This document shows, piece by piece, positions 54,351-62,945 of a DNA stretch of 64,000 nt (positions are counted from its first letter, which is position 1; each line of letters begins with the position of its first letter). Origin of the DNA: Chloroflexota bacterium (lineage in GTDB: Bacteria; Chloroflexota; UBA6077; JACCZL01); NCBI GenBank assembly GCA_020845495.1, contig JADLFM010000022.1, positions 16,635 through 80,634 of the forward strand, read 5' to 3'. The notes below the pieces were generated by a model. The model had not been told where the DNA came from. It ran no database searches and saw only the letters and a list, made by a program, of their open reading frames with translations. The translations under genes and the position numbers were made by a program.

Positions 54351-55516
54351 TCTGCACCTATCTCCGCGAGCAGCTTCGCGACCTCGTCGTCACCAGGCTC
54401 GCCCGCCTGGCACTGCGCCTCTTCTGTGCCCCGGTGTGCTCCCTCGACCCAGGCCCCCTCCACGCTCTCGCCAGCAGCCTCCACTATCCAGGTGCCCATC
54501 AGCCGTCCTACGCGGGCGACGATGGCGTTCACCACGCCGTGTCGACAGGCACCGGCCGTCAGGCCATCCAGTCCCTGCCCCACGACGTCGCGGAATGGCG
54601 GCGCGACGAACGCGGCGCGCACGCCGAGTGCCGCCAGGGCCGGAAGTGCATCCAGAGGAGAGGCATCAACAGGGACGACGAGGGGTACGACAACACCGTC
54701 AACCTGATGAGCCGACAAGGCGCGGTTCCAGCGTGCGAGCCGTTCGCGGTCGACGGCCGGTGCGAGATGTCCGAAGATAGCCGTGTCTGGGCCAAGCTCG
54801 TGCGCTCGGTAGGTCTCGAGTAGCTCGACGGCGCCGATCTGGCCGGGTGCCGTACCGCCGCCCGTCTGGAGCGCGCAGAAGGTGAGCAAGCAGGAGGGGT
54901 AGGTCAGGGCCAGGATGCGGCTGGCCAGCCCGGCCTCGCCCATCGCAATGGCGATCGTCGGGCGGTCGGCCTGAGCCAGCGCCCGCGCGACTGGTACGAC
55001 GTCGCGGACGTCGCGGGCCATCCCGACCAGTTTGACCACGTCGGCGCCGGTCGCGGCGAGCGCCTGCCAGCGCGCCTCGAAGTCGTCGGGCATCGCGGTG
55101 AAGTCGTGGCTCGAGGCGATGAGTCGGCCCGGCCCAGACAGGCCGCCGGCGCGGAGCGCGTCGATGGCATCGGCTTCGACGTCCACGTAGTCTGCGCCCA
55201 GCGCGAACGCCTGCCGCAGTACGGCGAGCCGTTCCTCCTCGGAGCCGCGCCAGCGCCCGCCCTCGCGCACGGCTCGGCAGGTTACGACGACCGGGCAGGG
55301 GCGCTCGGCGAGCAGGCGCGGCAGGTCGAACTCATCCATCAGGTCAAGGCGCAATTCGACGCTGTCCGCGACGCGAGCCGCCTCGTGCAGCTCGGCGAGG
55401 GCGGCGCCGGTGGTCGGCGCAGCCAGCGCGACGGCGAGCATGCGAGTAGCTCGCCGCGTCCGCCGCTGCTCTGGGTCGTCGGCCTGGCTCATCTGTTCGC
55501 TGGTGATCCGCCCCAT
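54347..55516 (-). CDS. aroD: Type I 3-dehydroquinate dehydratase fused to a vestigial AroE substrate domain
   Basis: 389 residues. Residues about 25-245 are a type I dehydroquinase: DSVELRLDLMDEFD (Glu), LIASSHDFTAMP (His) and ADVVKLVGMARD with the Schiff-base Lys. Residues about 250-355 resemble the N-terminal shikimate-binding domain of AroE (AIFGHLAPAVDRERLARWNRAL, VDGVVVPL, HGVVNAIVARVGRLMGTW). They lack its Ser-x-Ser and NxTxPxK residues, and the NADP domain is absent. GGAG before the ATG at 55516 supports the start. It makes 3-dehydroshikimate in the shikimate pathway; the AroE part is probably structural. Confidence 0.82.
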   Translation of the reverse strand: MGRITSEQMSQADDPEQRRTRRATRMLAVALAAPTTGAALAELHEAARVADSVELRLDLMDEFDLPRLLAERPCPVVVTCRAVREGGRWRGSEEERLAVLRQAFALGADYVDVEADAIDALRAGGLSGPGRLIASSHDFTAMPDDFEARWQALAATGADVVKLVGMARDVRDVVPVARALAQADRPTIAIAMGEAGLASRILALTYPSCLLTFCALQTGGGTAPGQIGAVELLETYRAHELGPDTAIFGHLAPAVDRERLARWNRALSAHQVDGVVVPLVVPVDASPLDALPALAALGVRAAFVAPPFRDVVGQGLDGLTAGACRHGVVNAIVARVGRLMGTWIVEAAGESVEGAWVEGAHRGTEEAQCQAGEPGDDEVAKLLAEIGAE

Positions 55517-55638
55517 CTCTGCTCCTAGGTCCATTGTGGGCCAGCCCGTCGCTCGCGAGCCAGTCCGGCGCTACACTGCTACCGGGCAGGCCGCCCACCG
55601 CTACGCACTCGCGACGGCCTGCCGGGAGAGGAATCCGG

Positions 55639-56970
55639 ATGCTCCAGTACACCCGCTCGCTCGAAGTCACGTACCGGCCAGACGTGCTCGTCTGCGGCGC
55701 CGGGCTGGCCGGCATCGGCGCGGCCGTCGCAGCCGCGCGCTCGGGCGCCCGCACGCTGCTCGTCGAGCGGATGGGCTTCGCGGGCGGCTTCTTCACGGCG
55801 ATCATCGGCTCGGCGTTCGACGGCCTGATCGACCCGGGCTCCGGGCGGGCCGTCGTCGGCGGGGTCGTGTTCGAGATGCTCGACCGGATGGGGGTGCTCC
55901 AGGGCCGCGATCCCCGCAGTGCCACCTTCACCTACAACGGTGAGATCAGTCAGGTCGCCGAGCATCCCGAGCGGATCGTACCTCAGACCGAGCCTGAGCG
56001 CTTCAAGAAGGCCGCCGACGAGATCCTGGTCGACAGTGGGGTCCAGATCCTGTACCACAGCCAGGTGGCCGACGTGGTCGTCCGCGACGGCCGGATCGCG
56101 GCGGTGCTGATCAGCAACAAGGCGGGACTGGTAGCCATCGAGCCGAAGGTCGCGATCGACTGCACCGGCGATGCCGACGTCGCGGCCTGGGCCGGGGCAC
56201 CCTTCAAGGTGAACGATCCGATCCAGCCGATGAGCCTGCATTTCCGCGTGATCGACGTCCACGCGCCGGCCGATCTGGCGCTGCGGGCGGCGTGCACCGA
56301 GCTCTTCGAGCGTGCGAACCGCGAGGGACGGCTCCCGAACTTCGGCGGACCATGGCCGGCCCGGTTCATGGCGCACGACCTGTACTTCAACGCCACCCGT
56401 ATCCCGGGCAACGCGACATCCCGTGAAGACTGGACGCGCGCTGAGATCCAGGGCCGTCAGGATGCCTGGACGATGTTCGGCCTGCTCAGGGACAACCTCC
56501 CCGAGTTCAAGAATGCCTACTTCATGGCCAGCGGCCCGACAGCCGGCGCTCGCGAGTCACGCCGAATCGTCGGCGAGTACGTGCTGACCGAGGATGACGT
56601 CTGGAACGGCCGGCGACACGAGGATGTGGTGGTGCTCGGGGCCGGCAAGCTCGATCGGCACAGCAACAGCCCGTTCGCCCAGCACGTCGAGCACGTCGTT
56701 CAGCCGTACGACATCAGCTACCGCACGCTCGTACCTCAGGGGCTCGACAACCTGCTAGTGGCCGGGCGCTGTCACTCCGCGACCTCGGCAGCGCTGGCGT
56801 CGAGCCGCCTGACAGCCACGGCGATGGGTATGGGACAGGCGGCTGGCATCGCGGCGGCGCTTGTCGCGCAGTCCGATGGGTCGACGCGTGGCGTCTCGAT
56901 AGCTCGGCTGCAAGAGCGGATCGTCGCGCAGGGCGGCATCCTCGAAGCCACTCCGGCGACGGCCGTGTAG
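55639..56970 (+). CDS. FAD-dependent oxidoreductase (FAD_oxidored family)
   Basis: 443 residues. The dinucleotide-binding motif VLVCGAGLAGIGAAVAAARSG opens the protein, followed by TLLVERMGFAGGFFTAIIGSAFDG, typical of the family of large flavoproteins that resemble fumarate-reductase or tryptophan-halogenase folds. A second FAD-contact segment is IDCTGDADVAAWAGAPF, and the C-terminal LDNLLVAGRCHSATSAALASSRLTATAMGMGQAAG closes the site. No signal peptide is seen. GAGAGGA precedes the ATG at 55639. It diverges from aroD with 122 bp between; the substrate is unknown. Confidence 0.83.
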   Translation: MLQYTRSLEVTYRPDVLVCGAGLAGIGAAVAAARSGARTLLVERMGFAGGFFTAIIGSAFDGLIDPGSGRAVVGGVVFEMLDRMGVLQGRDPRSATFTYNGEISQVAEHPERIVPQTEPERFKKAADEILVDSGVQILYHSQVADVVVRDGRIAAVLISNKAGLVAIEPKVAIDCTGDADVAAWAGAPFKVNDPIQPMSLHFRVIDVHAPADLALRAACTELFERANREGRLPNFGGPWPARFMAHDLYFNATRIPGNATSREDWTRAEIQGRQDAWTMFGLLRDNLPEFKNAYFMASGPTAGARESRRIVGEYVLTEDDVWNGRRHEDVVVLGAGKLDRHSNSPFAQHVEHVVQPYDISYRTLVPQGLDNLLVAGRCHSATSAALASSRLTATAMGMGQAAGIAAALVAQSDGSTRGVSIARLQERIVAQGGILEATPATAV

Positions 56971-57037
56971 AGCGGGCTTCGTACGACCAGTGGCCGAGTG
57001 GCATCGTGTGGAAACCAGCCGAGAGGACGTTCGTCTT

Positions 57038-57079
57038 GGAGGTAACGGCCTGGAGGTAACGGCCTGGAGGTAACGGCCT
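57038..57079. repeat. 14-bp tandem repeat (3 units)
   Basis: Three exact head-to-tail copies of GGAGGTAACGGCCT in the gap between the FAD oxidoreductase and the C39-like gene. Each contains a perfect GGAGGT Shine-Dalgarno core, but no start codon is suitably placed. Confidence 0.92.
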
Positions 57080-57163
57080 GGCCGAACGCTGACAGCAGCA
57101 CGGTCGCGCGGGCGTCGGCGCTCGCCTGGGTGACCGTACGCTGCGAAGAGCTGGTGGATTGGG

Positions 57164-58165
57164 ATGGTGGCCAGGATGGTCGATCGTACCGGCTTCACGG
57201 CGAAGCTTGGCGACCGCGCGCCAATCTCTTGCCCGGACACACCCCTGATGTTGCTCGGGCGGGCGCCGCGCGCCGATGGCAGCTATGGCCGGCCGTCGCC
57301 CGACGCCCCACTGCCGCGCGACCCGAACGATGCCTCGCTCTGGCAGCCGGGGCAGGGCCAGACAAATGCCTGCGGGACGACGACTCTCGCCTACATCCTG
57401 GCGTACCTGCTCGGCGACCGCGCGCCATCCCGCGCCGACATCGACGCCACCCTACGGCGTGGCAACATCTTCTCAGCGCCCCAGTTACTCGCCGACTATC
57501 CTCGGCGCTTCGGCCTTACCGCCCGCTCCTACGACGATGCAAGCCTGGATCTGATCTTCGGCCTGTGCGACCGCGGTGTGCCGGTTATGCTGCTGACCGA
57601 CACCACGCCGCTGAACCTCCGCGATACCGCCAACCTGCACTGGGTGGCGCTGGTCGCCCACTGTAGCGACCGGGTCGGCGTCTACAACCCGCACGGCTTC
57701 CAGGAGGAGCTAGACCGCGCGAGTTTTCAGATGCACTGGAGCCAGGCCCGAATCTTCGGGCTGCCTGCCTGGCGGAACCTCTGCGTGGCGATTGCTCGCG
57801 ATCCAGCAGCGTTGCCGCCGCCACGCCGGCCAGGACTTTCGGCGCTCGGCGCGAACCTCGCAGCGAGTGGGGTCGCGGGCGTCGTGAACGCAGTTTTCGG
57901 GCTGCGCCAGTTCGACGCGCCGCCAGACGCGCGTCCCATCGCGTCGCCGGACAGCCCGTTCAGTGCGCCGGTGGGTGAGACCCCAGATCCCGCGCCCGCT
58001 CTCTCGCCGATGATGCTCGCCAGGCCCCTCCTGCGCGGCGTTGCTCGGCTACTCGGGAGCGCCGCTCAGACGGCGTTCGGGAGCGCGGTGCTGGTCGTTG
58101 CCGCGGCGCCGGGCGGACTCCGCGTGCTGGTATCCAGGCGGGTATCCCGGCTTCATCGACCGTAG
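57164..58165 (+). CDS. C39-like papain-fold cysteine peptidase, orphan
   Basis: 333 residues. The active-site pattern of C39-type peptidases is visible: Gln and Cys in GQGQTNACGTTTLAYILAYLLG (about 66-87), His in ANLHWVALVAH (about 158-168) and Asn in VYNPHGF. Residues 215-333 contain hydrophobic stretches (LAASGVAGVVNAVFGL, TAFGSAVLVVAAAPGG), so the protein may be membrane-associated. No ABC exporter or double-glycine leader peptide gene is adjacent, unlike bacteriocin C39 peptidases. The start could be 57164 or 57176. The target is unknown. Confidence 0.6.
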   Translation: MVARMVDRTGFTAKLGDRAPISCPDTPLMLLGRAPRADGSYGRPSPDAPLPRDPNDASLWQPGQGQTNACGTTTLAYILAYLLGDRAPSRADIDATLRRGNIFSAPQLLADYPRRFGLTARSYDDASLDLIFGLCDRGVPVMLLTDTTPLNLRDTANLHWVALVAHCSDRVGVYNPHGFQEELDRASFQMHWSQARIFGLPAWRNLCVAIARDPAALPPPRRPGLSALGANLAASGVAGVVNAVFGLRQFDAPPDARPIASPDSPFSAPVGETPDPAPALSPMMLARPLLRGVARLLGSAAQTAFGSAVLVVAAAPGGLRVLVSRRVSRLHRP

Positions 58166-58542
58166 CCCAGGGTTGCGGGCTGAGCCTCGGGTGGCCGGTG
58201 TATGCAGGACATGCGCGCGCAGCGGATCGCGCCAGGACGACGCCCCTACCACCATTTCTCCACTGAGGGGCGACAATGCAACGGCCAAGGGTCATTGGTC
58301 GTCATCGTCGCCAGACAGTTGCTACCGCTTCTCCACCGACTGGCGACGCTGCAACCCTTCACACACGAATGGTGCAGGCACGATGCTTGCGAAGTGGCCT
58401 GGCGAGGCCATGGGGGCATGAACGAGAGGTGGTCCGTCCAATCTCATCAGCAGAGTCAACATTACAGGCGCCAGTCCATGCTCGCTTGCGTGCCGCGCCC
58501 GGTCCGGCCGCAATCCGGCGGACTGGTCCTGCCGCCCGACGA
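58166..58542. other. Intergenic stretch before the PAS/GAF kinase gene
   Basis: 377 bp with an open plus-strand frame that joins the kinase gene, but its translation is Arg/Pro/Ala-rich and not protein-like. I treat it as non-coding upstream sequence. Confidence 0.4.
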
Positions 58543-60726
58543 ATGCGGGCCTTGACTGCTGCCCTGCGTACCTTTGCGCGAGCAGCGCAGAGCATGCCGC
58601 CGCCCCCCTTTCGCCCCCACGTTCGCCGGTTGGCGGCCCTCGCGGCAGAGAACGCTCGCCTGCGTGTTCGCCTCGCGCAGAGCGAGGCCGCCCGCCATGA
58701 CGCCGAGGGGCGATATTCGCTCCTGTCTGGCGCGGCGTTCGACGGCCTGATCGTCCTCGACAACGCCCGACACGTCGCCGTGAACGACACATTCGCGGCG
58801 ATGGTGGGGTACGGCCGCGCCGAGCTACTCGGACGGTCGGCCTGGGAGACGCTCGCGCCGACGTCCCGCGAGGCGTTCCTGCGGCACGTTGCCGAAGGAT
58901 CGGATGAGCCGTATGAGATCGTCGGCATCCGCAAGGACGGCTCGACAATCGACCTCGAGGCGCGTGGCCGGACGCTCGCCCGGGGAGGTCGCCACCTGCG
59001 GGCGGTGGCGATCCGGGACGTTACGGAGCGCAAGCGTGCTGATGCCGCCCTCAGGGCCTCCCGTGACGAACTTGCCGTCATCTTGCGCGGCGTCACGGAT
59101 GGCATCACGGCCATGACTCCGGGCGGCCGGCTGATCTATGCTAACGAGGCCGCCGCTCGGATCCTCGGCTTCGAGACGGCCGAGGCGCTCCTGGCGGCCT
59201 CCCTGCCGGAGCTTCTGACCCGGTTCGACGTGTTCCACGAGGACGGTCGGCCCATGCCGCCCGACGACCTGCCCACTCGCCGCGCACTGGCGGGCGAGCT
59301 TGTTGTCGGGGTGCCGGTGTGCTTCCGGTATCGCGATCGGCCGCACGAAGGCGAGCGCTGGTCGCTCGTCACCTCGACGCCGGTGCCCGGGCACGACGGA
59401 ACGTCCCGGTTCGTCATCACCATCTTTCGCGACATTACCGGGCAACGGCAGTCCGAAACGCGCCTGCACTTTCTGGCCGAGGCGGGCGCCACTTTGCCAG
59501 CCAGCCTCGACGTGGCCGCGACGCTCGACGGTATCACACGCGGGGCCGTCAGCACGCTCGCCGATTGGAGCGTCGCTCAGGTCGTTGGACCGGGCGGCGA
59601 GATCGACCAGATCAGTGTCGCCACCCGCGATCCCGCCTGTCAGCCGGCCGCCGACGCGATCCGCGAGCAGCGGGTGACGGCTGCCGAAGACTCGCTGCTC
59701 TGGCGGGTCTTGCGCGAAGGATCGCCGCTCCTCTTGTCGTCTCTCACCGAAGAGGTCGTCGCCGACGCCATCCCCGATCCGCGCCGCCGTGAGCTCGTTC
59801 GCGGGCTTGGTCTGACGTCGGCGATGTTCGTGCCGCTCGTAGCACGGGGCCGGACTCTCGGCGCACTGGCCCTTTTCTTGACCGATCCACACCATCGCTA
59901 TGGTGCGGCGGACCTTGGCCTCGCCGAGGAGATCGGACGACGAGCGGCGCTGGCGATCGACAACGCCCGGTTGTACCAGGAGGCGCAAGAGGCGATCCGG
60001 GCCCGCGATGAGTTCCTGTCGATTGCCTCCCACGAGCTCCGGACGCCGATCACCGCGATCAAGGGGACTGCCCAGATGCTCGCGCGGGCGCTCGGGCGCG
60101 GCCCCATCGAGCAGACTCGCCTGCGTCGGTTCCTCGGGGCCTTCGTTGAGGGCAGCGAGCGGCTCACCGCGCTGACTGACGACCTCCTCGACATCGCGCA
60201 ACTCCGCACCGGGCATCTCACGCTGACACTCGAGCCGGTCGACCTGGGGGTGTTAGCGCGCGCGGTGGCCGAACGGCTGCGTCCAGAGCTCTCCGCGCGA
60301 CACGTCCTGGCCTTCGAGATCGCACCAGGCTGCGAGGTGATGGCCGATCGCACTCGGCTGGATCAAGCGCTCGACCATCTGATCGCCAATGCAGTGAAAT
60401 ACAGCCCGGCCGGTGGGCCGGTACAGATTATCGTGCGTCGAGCGGACGACGGCGTGCTCGTCGTCGTCCGCGACGAGGGAATCGGCCTGCCACCTGGTGA
60501 GGGCCAGACGATCTTTCAGCCGTTTGGGCGTGCCTCGAACGCCGCCGAGCACCAGATTCAGGGTATGGGTCTCGGGTTGCACGTCACGCGCGGCATCGTC
60601 GAACGGCACGGCGGCCGGGTCTGGGCCGAAAGCCCTGGCCTCGACCGTGGCACCAGTCTGTACGTCTGGCTGCCGTCCGCCGCGCGGATGGACGCGGCGA
60701 TGGTAGGGGTGGACGCCAATGAATGA
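58543..60726 (+). CDS. Soluble sensor histidine kinase (PAS-PAS-GAF-HisKA-HATPase)
   Basis: 727 residues from the ATG at 58543; an ATG at 58594 is equally possible. After a short coiled coil (LAALAAENARLRVRLAQSEAARHDAE) come PAS 1 (about 60-170), PAS 2 (about 180-300), GAF (about 310-475; VPLVARGRTLGALALFL) and the kinase core. That core has phospho-His in DEFLSIASHELRTPITAIKG, N box HLIANAVKYSPAG, G1 VRDEGIGLPPGEG and G2 QGMGLGLHVTRGIVERHGG. No membrane helix is present, so it senses a cytoplasmic signal. The last 8 bp overlap the receiver gene, its likely partner. Confidence 0.9.
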   Translation: MRALTAALRTFARAAQSMPPPPFRPHVRRLAALAAENARLRVRLAQSEAARHDAEGRYSLLSGAAFDGLIVLDNARHVAVNDTFAAMVGYGRAELLGRSAWETLAPTSREAFLRHVAEGSDEPYEIVGIRKDGSTIDLEARGRTLARGGRHLRAVAIRDVTERKRADAALRASRDELAVILRGVTDGITAMTPGGRLIYANEAAARILGFETAEALLAASLPELLTRFDVFHEDGRPMPPDDLPTRRALAGELVVGVPVCFRYRDRPHEGERWSLVTSTPVPGHDGTSRFVITIFRDITGQRQSETRLHFLAEAGATLPASLDVAATLDGITRGAVSTLADWSVAQVVGPGGEIDQISVATRDPACQPAADAIREQRVTAAEDSLLWRVLREGSPLLLSSLTEEVVADAIPDPRRRELVRGLGLTSAMFVPLVARGRTLGALALFLTDPHHRYGAADLGLAEEIGRRAALAIDNARLYQEAQEAIRARDEFLSIASHELRTPITAIKGTAQMLARALGRGPIEQTRLRRFLGAFVEGSERLTALTDDLLDIAQLRTGHLTLTLEPVDLGVLARAVAERLRPELSARHVLAFEIAPGCEVMADRTRLDQALDHLIANAVKYSPAGGPVQIIVRRADDGVLVVVRDEGIGLPPGEGQTIFQPFGRASNAAEHQIQGMGLGLHVTRGIVERHGGRVWAESPGLDRGTSLYVWLPSAARMDAAMVGVDANE

Positions 60727-61105
60727 GCGGCACCGCGTCCTGGTCGTCGAGGACGACGACCTCATCCGGTCCGTGCTAGAAGCAGCGCTCGAAGACGAAG
60801 GGTACCTCGTCCGTACGGCACCTCACGGCCGGGCTGCACTCGCCGTGCTGGAGCGCCAGCCAATCGACGTGGTGCTCCTGGATCTGATGCTCCCGATCAT
60901 GGACGGCTGGACCTTCCTGAAAGAGCGCCAGCAGCGTGGTATCCGGCCAGCCGTACCGGTCGCCATCGTGTCGGCCAGCCGAACGGCTCGCGACCTGGAC
61001 GCTGCCGCGCTTGGCGTCGCCGCGGTCATTCCCAAGCCGTTCGACCTGGACGACTTGCTCGCCGTCGTCGCCCGGCTCGCGGCTGCGAACGGGAGCGCCT
61101 GCTGA
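60719..61105 (+). CDS. Single-domain response regulator
   Basis: 128-residue receiver domain: acidic residues in VVEDDDLIR, phospho-acceptor Asp in VVLLDLMLPIMDGW, Ser in AIVSASRTARD and Lys in VIPKPFDLDDL. There is no output domain, so the signal passes to another protein. It overlaps the histidine kinase gene by 8 bp and is almost certainly phosphorylated by it. Confidence 0.92.
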   Translation: MNERHRVLVVEDDDLIRSVLEAALEDEGYLVRTAPHGRAALAVLERQPIDVVLLDLMLPIMDGWTFLKERQQRGIRPAVPVAIVSASRTARDLDAAALGVAAVIPKPFDLDDLLAVVARLAAANGSAC

Positions 61106-61460
61106 GCCAGGGTCGGCGAAGCCGGTACGTGCTGCCGTGACTCGCAGACGCCCGAAACGGAGCCGGTAATGTACCGTGGCGGACCAACGTCACGACGCGT
61201 GTCTCCCGCTCGTTATCAGGAAAGGACGGATCAACCCGGCGCCAGCCATCCAGTTGCCGGCCCAGGTAAGCCGGTCGGGTATCGACGATCCAGGCCGGAC
61301 GGCTTCACCCGCGTGCTGGACGCTCCCAGCCGCTGCGTTGTACGCTGCGACGCACTGGCCTGAGCGCGTCGCAACGCCAGTGCCGCACTCGTCGCGCGAT
61401 GATGACGGGATCGAGGCCGAGAGGGCCACGCCGAGACCGAAAGGGCCATTGCGAGATCGG
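61106..61460. other. Intergenic stretch before the PqqD-like gene
   Basis: 355 bp. Because PqqD-like proteins usually bind a precursor peptide, I looked for a short gene with a leader/core layout. The plus-strand frame at 61169-61363 is Arg-rich and not convincing. No RiPP precursor is called. Confidence 0.4.
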
Positions 61461-61742
61461 ATGACGAAGCTCACGCTCACCGCCAATCCGCGCGTCGCGT
61501 CCTATCCGCTCGACGACGAGATCGTGCTCTACGCGCCGAAGGATGGGCAAGCCTACATTCTCAACCGGACAGCCGCGCGTATCTGGACGCTCTGCGACGG
61601 CACCCGCGACGAGACGGCCGTCGCACGTGAGATCGCCTCGGTCTACGATCGGGGCTACGACGACGTGCTCGCCGACGTTCGCGACTTGATCGAGCACTTG
61701 CGGGCGGTCGGGCTGATAGCGCCCGAGGCGGCCGGTTGCTGA
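61461..61742 (+). CDS. PqqD-family protein (RiPP recognition element fold)
   Basis: 93 residues matching PqqD: LTANPRVASYPLDDEIVLYAPKDGQAYILNRTAARIWTLCDGTRDETAVAREIASVYD and DVLADVRDLIEHLRAVGLI. PqqD domains form a winged helix that binds leader peptides or hands substrates to modifying enzymes. It is followed directly by an HprK-like kinase gene. Longer upstream starts exist, but this ATG begins the conserved domain. Confidence 0.83.
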   Translation: MTKLTLTANPRVASYPLDDEIVLYAPKDGQAYILNRTAARIWTLCDGTRDETAVAREIASVYDRGYDDVLADVRDLIEHLRAVGLIAPEAAGC

Positions 61743-61765
61743 GCGTGGCGGCTACGGCGGGGCAC

Positions 61766-62650
61766 ATGACCCAGCCCAGGACACTCGACGTCGCGCTCTA
61801 CGGTTTCTCGGCCCGCGTCACCGGCCCGCCGAGTATCCTGGCGAGTCTGCGCCGGCTCTTCCCGCCCACCCCAACTCGCGGCGACATCGAGGATGCAGAT
61901 TCGACGCCGACCGCCGTCGTCGAGGTCCGGCTGAACGACGCTGGCGGCGAGCCGCTACTCCTGATCCATGCGAACGGACACACCGGAACTGTCAACACGA
62001 CCCACGGACTCCTGGCGACGCTCGAATGGGCCATCACCAGCCTGGCCGTCGAAGTGCTCGGGCAGCACTTCCTGCTGCTCCACGCCGGAGCCGTCGCCCG
62101 TGACGGACGGGGGATGCTGCTGCCGGGGGCGTCGGGGAGCGGCAAGAGCACGTTGACGGCCGGGCTGGTCGCGGCTGGCTTCGCGCTCGCGTCCGACGAG
62201 GTGGCGATGCTCGATCCGGCGACGCTCGAACTGCTGCCTTTCGCTCGAAGCGTGAGCGTCAAGGCGGGCGCGCGCTCGGTGCTCGCACCCGCGTATCCCG
62301 CACTCCTGACCGAGACGCCGCACCATCGCTTTGGCGGTGAGGAGGTCTGGTTCCTGCACCCGGCCGCGAGCGACTGGCTGCCCGGCCCGACGCCAGTCCG
62401 CTACGTGGTAGTGCCACGCTACGTCCCGGACGCCGAGACTCGGCTGGAGCCGCTGCCCCGCACGTCCGTTCTCCCGGTGTTGCTGGAGCAGTCGTTCAGC
62501 ATTCCAAAGCACGGCGCTCGCGGCATCGGCGCGGCGACGGCGCTGCTCCAACAGGCCGAGTGCTTTGCCCTGACGACGGGCGACCTGGACACAGCGGTGC
62601 GGCTGCTCACCGACCTGGTGGACGGTGTGCCATCAAGTACCATGCCCTGA
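61766..62650 (+). CDS. HPr kinase-like P-loop protein (HprK family, non-PTS)
   Basis: 294 residues. The P-loop GASGSGKST lies near residues 121-129 in a HprK/P C-terminal fold (HFLLLHAGAVARDGRGMLLPG, AAGFALASDEVAMLDP with the HprK-type SDE/D motif). The HPr-binding N-terminal domain is missing and no PTS gene is nearby. In lasso-peptide loci similar HprK-like enzymes phosphorylate the peptide, and PqqD/HprK pairs also occur in exopolysaccharide loci. The ATG at 61766 was chosen; a TTG at 61736 would overlap the PqqD stop. Confidence 0.8.
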   Translation: MTQPRTLDVALYGFSARVTGPPSILASLRRLFPPTPTRGDIEDADSTPTAVVEVRLNDAGGEPLLLIHANGHTGTVNTTHGLLATLEWAITSLAVEVLGQHFLLLHAGAVARDGRGMLLPGASGSGKSTLTAGLVAAGFALASDEVAMLDPATLELLPFARSVSVKAGARSVLAPAYPALLTETPHHRFGGEEVWFLHPAASDWLPGPTPVRYVVVPRYVPDAETRLEPLPRTSVLPVLLEQSFSIPKHGARGIGAATALLQQAECFALTTGDLDTAVRLLTDLVDGVPSSTMP

Positions 62651-62945
62651 GAGCATCAGCTATCGAGCGGCTGAGGCGTCCATGGGGATGCGCTGGCTGG
62701 TAGTGCTCCCGCCGGCTGGCAGGGGATGTCAGACGACCTGAGACAGAGCCCTCAGTCTGTTTCAGGCCGACAGGTTGTGACTCTCCGATGTCGACCCGTC
62801 CGTCATTCAGGAAGCCATGCGAGCGGGTCGCCACCAGGCCGGGTCGCTGGGGCTAGCCGGTCGTAAGGGACATCCCCTGTATGCAGGCGCTCGGACGGCT
62901 GCGATTGCCCGGGCCAGCGAACTAGCGCAAGACCTCCGCGATCCG
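62651..62945. other. Convergent intergenic region with nested inverted repeats
   Basis: 295 bp between the HprK-like gene and the minus-strand rhodanese-CBS gene. It holds a hairpin (62737-62766) inside an 11-bp inverted repeat (CAGGGGATGTC at 62720-62730, GACATCCCCTG at 62867-62877). I see no gene. Confidence 0.5.
62737..62766. terminator. Hairpin between convergent HprK-like and rhodanese-CBS genes
   Basis: CCTGAGACAGA and TCTGTTTCAGG pair over 11 positions with one G-U wobble, with an 8-nt loop. The position between converging genes suggests a terminator; no long T-run follows. Confidence 0.5.

Noticed and set aside
58276..58542. Longer N-terminus of the PAS/GAF histidine kinase
   Set aside because: The extra 89 residues are Arg/Pro/Ala-rich without secondary-structure pattern and precede the coiled coil that normally starts such kinases.
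61169..61363. RiPP precursor peptide for the PqqD-like protein
   Set aside because: The 64-residue frame is Arg-rich throughout, lacks a leader/core division and has no clear ribosome-binding site.
62788..62856. Very short frame (22 codons) between the HprK-like and rhodanese-CBS genes as a peptide substrate
   Set aside because: No ribosome-binding site, Arg/Pro-rich, and it lies across a likely terminator region.
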